Part shown: positions 50,996-59,319 of the stretch, piece by piece
How positions within the stretch are numbered: position 1 is the stretch's first letter
How the letters are laid out: every line of letters starts with the position of its first letter
The notes under the pieces: model-generated
Database searches by the model: none
What the model was told of the DNA's origin: nothing
Seen by the model: only the letters and a program-made list of their open reading frames with translations
Translations under genes and position numbers: made by a program
Source of the DNA: Diaporthe sp. PMI_573
Taxonomy: Eukaryota > Ascomycota > Sordariomycetes > Diaporthales > Diaporthaceae
Direction of reading: 5' to 3'
Length of the DNA: 64,000 nt
NCBI GenBank assembly: GCA_021399435.1
Contig: JAJTUP010000090.1
Location: 173,652 to 237,651, forward strand

Positions 50996-52762
50996 ATGGA
51001 CTTCTCTTCGGTTTTCAGCAAAACTCTGTCTCGATACACCATGGACTTCAACACGACAGGCACCGTCGCCGATGGGTCAGTCATTAATGTCCAAGACATC
51101 ATAACCTTGCTCGGCAGTCATAACGCTGTTGTCCAAATCTTCATATTGCTGTACCGCATTTTCCCTTCACAAACAAGCATCATTCTTGCAGTCGTGATGC
51201 TTTGGACGTTCAACAAAATATGGCACCAGATCTCTGAGGTTACATGCAGATTTGTTGCCAAACACTTCAGTTCCAGCCTATCCATATCCAGCCACGATGT
51301 AATGTATCGTCCCATGGTGGACTGGCTAGCTTCGCAACCTGGTCTGATTGACACAAGATGCATCGCTGTACATACAACATTCAGATCAGCCTGGGAGCGA
51401 GGCAACGAATCACGGATGGTGTCAAGAGCCACCTTAGACACAAAGGGTGGCTACCTCAACTTCTCAGGCCAGGACGCCCACACTATTTCAAGGTTTATCC
51501 CAGCGATAGGCATACACAGCTTCTGGTTCGAAGGTCGATACTTCCGGCTTTATCGTGAGCAAGAAAATTTCCTAGAGGACAACGGCGTCAACTCCCAAAC
51601 GTTCAAGGACAAGGAGAAGCTCATCATCTCCTGCCTTGGCCGCTCCCCCGAACCGCTCAAAAAGCTCCTCTACCATGCCAAAAAGGCACATCAGGATGGT
51701 CTTGGCGCCAAAACCCTTATCAAACATCCATCTCCACCCGCAATACGGCGTTCCGGAGGACCACAAGCCTGGTCGCTGGTGTCAAGCCGCGATATTCGCC
51801 CGATGCGTACAGTAGTGCTCAATGAGCAGCGAAAAGTTCAAATCTTGCACGATATGAACGAATACCTTCATCCCGACACATCAAAATGGTATTCCAACCG
51901 CGGCATCCCTTTGAGGCGTGGGTATCTCTTCCACGGTCCACCTGGAACAGGTAAAACGTCACTTGCGTTCGTACTTGCCGGCGTCTTTGGGCTTGAGATT
52001 CACGTCATCAGCCTTCACGACCCGTCAGTTACGGAGGAGGACCTGTTATCACTCTTCAACTCATTACCACGCAGATGTATTATACTTCTGGAGGACATCG
52101 ATACTGCGGGCCTCGTAAGACAATCTGAAGAGCAAGATGATGATGCAAATATGGATGTTAACAGCAGGGAAGGCAATGTGAAGGTTGATGAGCTTGAGGA
52201 TGAGGAATCTAATGGTTTTGCCAAAGATAGTGGTAGAGGTGGCATGAATGGTTGGAAGGTTTCAGACCTTGCTCGGGAATTGGGAAAGCGTCGCGGGTCA
52301 GACGATCACAAAGGCATCAGTTTGTCGGGTCTGCTCAATGCAATCGACGGCGTTGCGTCGCATGAGGGGAGGCTACTGATCATGACGACAAACAAGCCGG
52401 AAAAACTGGACGAAGCTCTGATCCGACCCGGCCGTGTCGATCTGCAAGTTGAGTTCACATATGCCACACAAGAACAGGCGCAGGAGCTGTTCGAGAGGAT
52501 GTACGAGGCCGACTCGGAAGTGGAAGAATCTCCGGGGCATTTTCGCGACGCAAACGGCCAGGCTCTGACCAACGAAGAGATGAGAAGGGCCGCTGCCGAT
52601 TTCGCATCCAAGATTCCCGCCGGATTTTCCCCTGCGGAACTTCAGGGATTCCTAGTAAAGAGGAAGAAAGATCCGCGTATGGCACTGAAAGAGGTTGGCG
52701 CCTGGGTAAACGAGATATTGAGTCAGAAGGCGAGTAAGAAGAAAGTGTTGCATGTTCAGTAA
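50996..52762 (+). CDS. BCS1-like AAA ATPase (588 aa)
   Basis: Single uninterrupted frame. A transmembrane segment lies at about residues 45-72 (VVQIFILLYRIF ... SIILAVVMLWTF), followed by the BCS1 N-terminal domain (about 90-270) with SFWFEGRYFRLYRE. The AAA module has Walker A GPPGTGKT (314-321), Walker B CIILLEDIDT (361-370), a sensor-like LLIMTTNKPEKLDEALIRPG and arginine finger RPGRVD. The acidic/Ser-rich insert at about 375-430 between Walker B and sensor 1 is typical of the expanded fungal BCS1-like paralogues. True BCS1 translocates the Rieske protein across the mitochondrial inner membrane; paralogues with this insert probably have other substrates. The C-terminus ends with a lysine-rich tail. 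Confidence 0.88.
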   Translation: MDFSSVFSKTLSRYTMDFNTTGTVADGSVINVQDIITLLGSHNAVVQIFILLYRIFPSQTSIILAVVMLWTFNKIWHQISEVTCRFVAKHFSSSLSISSHDVMYRPMVDWLASQPGLIDTRCIAVHTTFRSAWERGNESRMVSRATLDTKGGYLNFSGQDAHTISRFIPAIGIHSFWFEGRYFRLYREQENFLEDNGVNSQTFKDKEKLIISCLGRSPEPLKKLLYHAKKAHQDGLGAKTLIKHPSPPAIRRSGGPQAWSLVSSRDIRPMRTVVLNEQRKVQILHDMNEYLHPDTSKWYSNRGIPLRRGYLFHGPPGTGKTSLAFVLAGVFGLEIHVISLHDPSVTEEDLLSLFNSLPRRCIILLEDIDTAGLVRQSEEQDDDANMDVNSREGNVKVDELEDEESNGFAKDSGRGGMNGWKVSDLARELGKRRGSDDHKGISLSGLLNAIDGVASHEGRLLIMTTNKPEKLDEALIRPGRVDLQVEFTYATQEQAQELFERMYEADSEVEESPGHFRDANGQALTNEEMRRAAADFASKIPAGFSPAELQGFLVKRKKDPRMALKEVGAWVNEILSQKASKKKVLHVQ

Positions 52763-53313
52763 AGGACAGAGAATAAATGGTGGCCTTCGGTTCAACCACA
52801 GCCCTATCTCATATCATTCCAACACCCTGCAGCCTTGATTGTGACCATTCCACTTTCTTTCCCCTGGACTCCGGGGCCCCCCATCCATTTGTCTTCCCTA
52901 CGCTCGCATTCCCGGCTGCTGATGATATCCTGTTTCGATCTACAGAAACCCATGTCATTGCTTTGAGTTGTAGACGAATGCGTTAGGGAAGATGAGAGGT
53001 CTCTCACGATGCTTGAAGTCCGAACTTTTACTTCCTTCTCCTGTTGGATTTTAGCATAATAATAACAACATAATAACACCACACAATCATTGGACGCCTG
53101 TACCCAGTTCATCCTCCACTGTAATCCCGGTGTGCCGCCAGAAACCGACATTACAGGGCTGAGAGATGCCTTCACTCATGGGAAGCGTATTAAACTCGTG
53201 AAGCCATTAAATACTTTAGAGCTGCTGAGATGTTTTGGGAGCAGAGGTATCTTAATAGCTAATTGAAGGTCAGTAGTGACCCTTTCTGCAGCCTTACCAA
53301 AAGTACGGTATTA
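52763..53313. other. BCS1-like gene downstream region
   Basis: About 550 bases with short frames on both strands and no recognised motif; it ends at the TA target of the small pogo derivative. Confidence 0.4.
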
Positions 53314-53356
53314 AGTTGCCGTGCCCACATTCCGCCCACCCCCTGATTCCGCCCAC
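53314..53356 (+). repeat. Left terminal inverted repeat, small pogo element
   Basis: 43 bp, exact reverse complement of 53904-53946; contains ATTCCGCCCAC twice. Confidence 0.92.
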
Positions 53357-53464
53357 TCCACACCCGCGACCGCGTCAGGCCCACATCGTCACAAAAAACG
53401 CGTTTTCTCAACGAGTGTTTTTTTTCTTCTCTTCAAACTTTACAAGCATGTTCCCTACACTATA

Positions 53465-53881
53465 ATGAAGCCGTATACCGAAGATGACGTACTGGCGGCA
53501 CTTGAAGCCATCGCGGCAGGCGCCGGCGCACGGAGCTTTTTTGACGACGGCACTCACTCGGCTACCACGCAACGGCTATTATTCAGGAAGGTTGAAAAAG
53601 GATATGACGAGAAAGACTGGCAATTAAATATGGCGCTACGAGAAAACGAGATGCTCAAAGCAAGGTTGGAAGCCGTGGCACCAGTCAAAAGGAAGAAGGT
53701 CTCAACGAGTCCCAACTCGAGGTTCGTGAGAATTGAGGCTATCAGGAAGGCGCAAATTGCGGCCGGGGCAATTGAGGCTGAGTCAGCAGACGAAGAAGGG
53801 TCTGAAAATACCGAAACACCAGAAGATTGCATCGTGGTGGGTTCTGGCGACGATGCAGACGACGAGGAAGCCGAAGGGTAG
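53465..53881 (+). CDS. Deleted pogo transposase, 138-aa ORF
   Basis: The frame opens MKPYTEDDVLAALEAIAAGA, matching the first 20 residues of the full-length transposase (MKPYGEAEIHDALVACRDG), and closes with KRKKVSTSPNSRFVRIEAIR then KAQIAAGAIEAE, matching its C-terminal RRKKVQLDPNELFADIEAIR. The helix-turn-helix second half and all three catalytic aspartates are deleted. The frame stays open across the deletion and contains a likely coiled coil (NMALRENEMLKARLEAV). Such truncated products can act as repressors in other transposon families, as with KP in P elements. Here that is speculation. Confidence 0.75.
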   Translation: MKPYTEDDVLAALEAIAAGAGARSFFDDGTHSATTQRLLFRKVEKGYDEKDWQLNMALRENEMLKARLEAVAPVKRKKVSTSPNSRFVRIEAIRKAQIAAGAIEAESADEEGSENTETPEDCIVVGSGDDADDEEAEG

Positions 53882-53903
53882 TCGTGGTGGGTGGGCGATT
53901 TAG

Positions 53904-53946
53904 GTGGGCGGAATCAGGGGGTGGGCGGAATGTGGGCACGGCAACT
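53904..53946 (-). repeat. Right terminal inverted repeat, small pogo element
   Basis: 43 bp, followed by TA at 53947-53948. Confidence 0.92.
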
Positions 53947-54059
53947 TATGGCGGCTGACTTAAAGGCCACTATGATGCAGGGCTTGGCGGCGGCCCGGGG
54001 AACTGTGTCGAAGGATCCTGTCAGGATCTTTAGTGGTGATGTGGCTTGGCTTTCCGTTC

Positions 54060-55435
54060 CTCTAGCTTCTGATTGGTTCAAGCCATCATTAGTACAGAGA
54101 TGCAAGCCTGAGAGGTGATTTTCATTATCGTAGTAGACACACCATGAACGTATCCCGGGACAAACCAACACAGACAGCTATGACAATACTCGCGAGCTCT
54201 TGGATGAGACGCCTTTGGACGCTTCAAGAAGCATTCCTTAGCCGACAACTCCATTTTGCTTTTGGCGAAAGAAGGATGGACTGGCATAACTTGATTAGCT
54301 ACGACAACCTAGATGGAGAGCTAGGGGTCCTCATTGAGAACGAGCTGAGGGCTCCGCTTACAGGTACTGTGAAAGACATGCTAACACAGAACATAATGGG
54401 CCAAGATGATCGTGGTGATGGTCAAACGTCTGTGTCTCTAGAGAAAGCCGCTTTCTGGATAGCAAGTGTGTGGTCCGCTGCACGGTGGAGGGTAAGTGTT
54501 TGACATTGTGAATACTGCAGCTCAGATACCTTGAAGCTGACTCACCCATTAAATAGACAACAAGCAATCACGCACACGAGACGCTCGCTCTCGCGACTCT
54601 GCTTGTTCTCAAGTACCAAGGCACTCAGATAGAAGAAGCCGGCCTAACCAAGCTGAAAGACGTGAAAGACAAGCTACGTGATCAGTTGGTCACTGAATTT
54701 TGGAAGACGTTTCACAACACTCATCGTGGAGCAATTCCTCCCGGTATGATATTCCTTCCCGGCGCGAAGGTAGAAGGTCATCAAGGATTCGGCTGGGCGC
54801 CCAGAACGTGGCTGTCTGCTCACGAAATCGACTACCCAAATCCGCTCAACCATTGGACCGGTAAAACAGACTTGCCCAGCACAGGTCTAGAAGTCAAATA
54901 CCCTGGATTTCTGTTACACACGATTGGTAGAGATACTCGTTCTCACATCCTTGGGATGGACCAGGGTACGAACACCCGGCACTTTACATTTCCCGCGAAT
55001 CGATATCTTCTCGAGTGGTACAGTGCCAAACCTGTGGAAAAACCTGCACCCTCCTTCCTACCTGGCATCGCAAGCAAGAAAACCACTCTGGCCATCATAA
55101 TTTCTAGACAAAGGCCAGTTGAATCGCCACCCGAGATTGGACTTCTGGTTGAGATCTGGCGAGAGGAAGATGACAGACAGGAATTACCGCGAAAAATATA
55201 CAGCTGTAAGATAATTCGCAGGATTCATATCTGGCGGGATATGAATCCGCTCTACTTGGCTGGCCCAGATCGCAATGGGCCCCAAGGCTCGACATCGGGT
55301 GGATCGGGAGACAATGCAGCTTCCACTTCTTCGCGCGACTATGCTCCTCCTCCGCCGCAGCCGTACGGCAGAGGCTCGTATCCCATGACACAGAACCCCT
55401 TCAAACAACAGCAATCTTATACGATCTCCTTATGA
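54060..55435 (+). pseudogene. HET-domain gene, 5' damaged
   Basis: Exons 54144-54491 and 54557-55435 join across a 65-nt intron (GTAAGT ... AAATAG). The first exon has MNVSRDKPTQTAMTIL, then SSWMRRLWTLQEAFLSRQLH, the C-terminal signature of fungal heterokaryon-incompatibility (HET) domains, which trigger cell death on non-self recognition. The second exon holds the downstream region (FGWAPRTWLSAHEI, KYPGFLLH) and a low-complexity Gly/Ser/Pro/Gln tail. Upstream, HET-like YRDAS and EVIFIIVVDTP are readable at 54096-54143 but in shifted frames, with a TAG before YRDAS; the rest of the HET core is absent. The damage adjoins the small pogo element. The C-terminal exons are open. Confidence 0.65.
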
Positions 55436-55541
55436 TGCCCCAGGCCTCCGCCCATGCATTAAAAGGGTCTTTACTTTGATGAAGTGGACTGTACGATCCC
55501 ATAGTATAGTACAGTATAATACTGTATATCTCTAAAATTAC

Positions 55542-56942
55542 TTAATCAATCACGTCCTCCATGATCATCCATTCGTCGCCACCTTGGGGTTCCAGACTAA
55601 GGTGAGCAAGGTCGGGCAGACCGTCCTTGCTTTCTCCTTCTCCTCCCGAAGCGGCAGTCGTCTCGCCCGGGCTCTCGGGCTGAATGCGAAACTCTTTGTC
55701 TTTCTGGGCGATCTGTAAATATACGGCAGCTGTCGTTGTTCTGCGCAGCCTGGGCTCGTCGACGCCAAGGTCCAACGGCAACAGGCTAAGTCCCCCGGGC
55801 AGGACATACGGCAGAGCTTGCACAATGTAACGACTGCCGGTATCAGACTGGCGCATGCAGCCAATCCGTTCCTTGGAAAAGCGCAAGGAGACGATGTGGT
55901 TCGGCCGATGGGTCCAGAGACGCTCGAAGTTTTTCGTCCACTGGTCGCCATCCAGCGGGACGTACGATTTCATCTCGCTGTTGTCACGGGGGAGGATGAG
56001 CAAATGTATGCCGGTGCGCGCCTCGCACCACAGCTGGTGGAGCGCGTCGCGCATGTCCAGATCCAGGGCCGGCGACGATGCCAGGTACCCGGGGTCCAGG
56101 TGCAGCCAGAGGTCCAGCTCGTCGCCGAGGAACAGCCTCCTCGCCATCGTCCCGGAGCGAGGGAGCAGTGCCGAGCCATCGTTTTTGGTTTCGTGGTACC
56201 AGCAGTCCAACCTCCGGACCAAGTCTTCACAGCGCTTGGCCGTGGCCTCTCCCCCAGCCCATCCATGGGCCGGGACGTGGTATGAGAATTGAAATAGGCG
56301 GCGGGCCTCGAATATCACATCCAGCGATCTGTAGGCCACGCTGAGTTTCGTCAGGACGACATGCGCGCTGAGCGCACGCGGCAAGGGAAGCCCGTCGTCC
56401 GCCCGGTCCCGGGCCATCTGGCGGTTGAGAAAGATGTCCCAGTAGGCTTCCAGCTGGCCCGGGCAGATCAGGTGCCTCGTGGTCGAGCGGTAGACGGGGA
56501 GCCAGTGAGCGCGGTGCGCGGTCGACAACCGTAGCAGGACCGAGGGCGACCACGGGCAGATCCGCTGCCTTGGGTACCCATTGATGCTCGGCAGCCAGCG
56601 CGTCCAGCTCGCGCACCAGTCGCAGCAGCCCGAGACCCTCTCCTCGGGCCCGAAGCGGGAAAGGTACACGTTCCGGACGAGCGGGCCCGGCCAGAGATGG
56701 CAATAGATCATGTTGTGGATTTCCAAAGGCAGATAAAGCAGCAGGCGCCGGCCCGTCAGCTCTCTGGCCTTTTTTAGTCCTTCTCTCCTTTCTCTCCTCT
56801 GGGTTTTCTTTGCCGCCTGGAGCTCGAGAGCGCGCTTTCCGGCCTTGACAGGCCTTAGGCACAGACAGGTGGCGGCCGCCCTCCTAGAGTTCGCTGTTTT
56901 GCGGGACGGCTCGACCCGCTGACGACTTCGCGTGATGGCCAT
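55542..56942 (-). CDS. F-box-like protein of unknown function (466 aa)
   Basis: Open frame extending to 57029; the ATG at 56942 (MAITRSRQRVEPSRK) is preferred because the 29 residues upstream look unlike a domain, though they cannot be excluded. The N-terminus is basic with a nuclear-signal-like RRERREGLKKAREL. At about residue 70, LLLYLPLEIHNMIYCHLWPG resembles the LPxEIxxxIYxxL start of fungal F-box/2EXR-like proteins. A conserved-looking core follows (TKLSVAYRSLDVIFEARRLF; LFLGDELDLWLHLDPG), and the C-terminus is acidic (DEWMIMEDVID). High GC and an uninterrupted frame suggest a living gene. Function unknown. Confidence 0.65.
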   Translation of the reverse strand: MAITRSRQRVEPSRKTANSRRAAATCLCLRPVKAGKRALELQAAKKTQRRERREGLKKARELTGRRLLLYLPLEIHNMIYCHLWPGPLVRNVYLSRFGPEERVSGCCDWCASWTRWLPSINGYPRQRICPWSPSVLLRLSTAHRAHWLPVYRSTTRHLICPGQLEAYWDIFLNRQMARDRADDGLPLPRALSAHVVLTKLSVAYRSLDVIFEARRLFQFSYHVPAHGWAGGEATAKRCEDLVRRLDCWYHETKNDGSALLPRSGTMARRLFLGDELDLWLHLDPGYLASSPALDLDMRDALHQLWCEARTGIHLLILPRDNSEMKSYVPLDGDQWTKNFERLWTHRPNHIVSLRFSKERIGCMRQSDTGSRYIVQALPYVLPGGLSLLPLDLGVDEPRLRRTTTAAVYLQIAQKDKEFRIQPESPGETTAASGGEGESKDGLPDLAHLSLEPQGGDEWMIMEDVID

Positions 56943-57248
56943 CTTCGTTTTGGTGTGGGAAGTATGTTTGGCACAAAGCTTACACATCTTCAAAGACCTC
57001 ATAACAAATAGCACATCTAATAGCATCAAGCAATCGCTGCTCCAACCCGGACGATGCTGATGTAGAGATTATATGGTCCCCCGTTAGGAATTGGGGACCA
57101 GGTGATCCGGTCTTTCACCATAAGGTCAATTGCAGTGTCCCTCATGGACGACTCTAGAAAGGCCTTGTCGCCAGATGCTTGGGGAAGTTAGATACCCGGG
57201 TTTAGAAGAAACAGGAGTAGGATATTCCTTCCGCACCTTCCCTGCGAG

Positions 57249-57500
57249 TCACAAATTCATCAACTCGACTAAGCGTGTCTCGTTCTCATGCGCCGCCACC
57301 ACTGCTAGGTACGTTGAGAGCTCAGATACCTTGGCGTTCTGAAATTCAGGTGATTCTTGGAAGTAGTCCGTAATTTTGGCAATTATGCTTGTCGAAGGCA
57401 TTGCGTATGCGAACAATTGCCCTAGAGCTCCAAGGACTACATGGCCATAAAAGTGCCCTGTTTGGGCGTTGATAACGGCTAAGCCCTCATCTCCCATCAT
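57249..57500 (-). pseudogene. C-terminal fragment of a fungal protease-like protein
   Basis: GDEGLAVINAQTGHFYGHVV then YAMPSTSIIAKITDYF resembles the GDSGSWV-x-D-x-x-T-x-x-x-YGHIVAG ... AYI-P segment of fungal proteins with a trypsin-like end region. Here the GDSG serine position reads GDEG. The upstream part is absent and the frame closes, so it is a fragment. The assignment is tentative. Confidence 0.4.
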
Positions 57501-57589
57501 TATCTGTCCTTTTGCGAGCCAGATTGTGAATAACTTTCAAAAGGATGACCTGCCTGTCTTAAGTGAAATTGAATCTGGAATAATGTCCC

Positions 57590-57926
57590 CAGGGATCGGT
57601 CCACGAGATGTAACTACCAATACGGTGATGCTTTCCTGTCCAATGCCCGGTATCACTTGGCCAACCGGACACCGAGAGCGATCTCCCGACCGACTGGGTC
57701 ATTACAACAGAGCGTGTCGTACGAAGGGCACTTATCAGCTGTTGATCCTTGACGGCCACGAGAGCCCCCACTCTACCAGCAGAGAAGTGGGAGTGCCAAG
57801 AGGCCTCAGATGAAGGCGCGAGGCTGTGGTATTTGCGGCAAGCCTGGCCACAATTCCCGCACTTGTCAAGAGGCTATAGAATTGTCTGATTCGCCAAATT
57901 CCGATGCAATCGTAGTTAGTTTTTAG
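57590..57926 (+). pseudogene. Pogo transposon relic with zinc-knuckle tail
   Basis: TKGTYQLLILDGHESPHST is the second catalytic aspartate block of pogo transposases. A few codons later, in another frame, KARGCGICGKPGHNSRTC and an acidic tail ending AIVVSF follow. The DDE third aspartate and everything between are deleted. Same knuckle class as the relics at 32.4 and 33.1 kb. Confidence 0.75.
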
Positions 57927-58144
57927 TGTTGTGATGCGGCAATTAGGAATAATTGCTTCGTGTGTGGTAGAGAGTGGCCCACTCGCCTATGGAGCACGTT
58001 ACCCGAATTCCAAAACTATTTCATTTTTATGAAAAAAGGCTGTTAATGAAAACATCAAGGTTATTCAAAAGTTCCAAGGTCGATACTGAGTTCACTTCCT
58101 AGGTCACGTAACTTTCAAACGTTCAGCACATCGCAACCCAGCAA
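57927..58144. other. Short AT-rich spacer
   Basis: Non-coding sequence between the pogo relic and the exchanger 3' end. No terminal repeat was recognised. Confidence 0.4.
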
Positions 58145-58959
58145 TCAGCCCATAGCTTTTCCCAAAACTCCATTGGGGATAGCCCAGAATGTCAAAGCGA
58201 TGATAATATAGAGTCCCACAAGCTGCAGTGTGATTAGTACGCTATAGGTATAGAAGGGCTGGGGAACATAAACTCACCATGGCTCCCTCCAGATAGTTAG
58301 ATTTCCCATCCTGCACCGTGCCCGTCACGACTAAAACAGATACAGCGAAGATAATTATCTCAACTGCACCAAGCATCAGCAAGCTTGTTGAAAGTCGCTT
58401 AAGTCCTCATAATAACTCACGAATATTGAAGTTCAGACTCATCGGCACATTCATTGCCCAGCCCAAGACAACCAGCAACGGCGTAACCAGCAGCGCAATC
58501 TGGATGCTGGATCCGATTGCAACACCCGTGGCCTTGTTTTCACGTAACCTATCAGTTCACAATAAGACAACAAGGTAAAGAAGCAGGTTATCACTCACCA
58601 AATCCATTTTATTCCTTACGGCCATCACACACGCCGTGGCGTGCTCGGCCGCGTTGCCGACAATGGGGATCAGGATCAAGCCAATAAAGCTCTTGCTGGT
58701 GTGCGCGTCTTTGGCGATGCTGTCGATACTGCCAACCAGGTAGTCTGCACAGAAGGAGATAACAACGGTCACGGCAATCAGTACCGCTGCAGCAGACCAA
58801 GGTCTCATCACTGATTCGGGCTCGTCCTCTACCTCATCAACGGAGGACGTTTCACCAGTCCCTTCGCAGAATAGATTCTTGTGCGTCCGCAGCTGGAAGC
58901 ACAGATACAGGGCGTAGAGGATAAGAAGGATGATGGCCGTCCCCCGCGAGTGGTGTCGG
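58145..58959 (-). pseudogene. Vacuolar Ca2+/H+ exchanger (CAX/VCX1-type), 3' half
   Basis: CAX proteins move Ca2+ into the vacuole in exchange for protons. Minus-strand exons: from the hAT junction to 58599, then 58532-58421, 58363-58278 and 58222-58145; three introns with GTGAGT donors keep the frame to the TGA. The sequence SRGTAIILLILYALYLCFQL, then VVISFCADYLVGSIDSI, FIGLILIPIVGNAAEHATAC (the second alpha-repeat with GNAAEH), [31 protein letters not shown] and LVGLYIIIALTFW is typical. The N-terminal helices and first alpha-repeat are missing; coding similarity ends at SRGTA about 20 bp from the hAT left end. The remaining exons have no lesion, so truncation is probably recent. Confidence 0.85.
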
Positions 58960-58979
58960 CAAGGCTCGGACCCACTACA
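58960..58979 (+). repeat. Left terminal inverted repeat of hAT
   Basis: 20 bp, 18 matching the reverse complement of 61962-61981; lies at the broken end of the CAX gene. Confidence 0.75.
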
Positions 58980-59319
58980 CTGCAAATCCACGTGGACCAC
59001 AAATAAGTGGCCCATCTCTATTACATCCACTTGTCGGCCCTCAGATTACGTAATAATCCACTACACTTGGACCTGAAAGTGGATGTAATGGAGTGGATTT
59101 AGGTGGATTTAGGTACAGGGGGATATTCCCTGACCCTGTACGGTCCAGAGTACTTATTTTTGTATATAATTGGTTATTAAATCGAGGTACCTGGACCCAA
59201 GTTAGCCGAGGTCGACCACCCCCACTGCTAATCTTATAACATTATACGAGAAACTACCACTATTGAGCGCGTTTTCTACAGATTTCCTCTTTTGTTTTTG
59301 CAAAAAAAAAAATTTGTCG

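Larger units (their letters stand above)
53314..53946 (+). mobile_element. Non-autonomous pogo-like element (633 bp)
   Basis: Perfect 43-bp inverted repeats (53314-53356 and 53904-53946) beginning AGTTGCCGTGCCCACATTCC, flanked by TA on both sides. The ends share the core TTCCGCCC ... CCCCCTGATTCCGCCC with the 1,850-bp element at 6.9 kb but are a distinct subfamily. The interior retains only the two extremes of a transposase gene. Confidence 0.92.
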
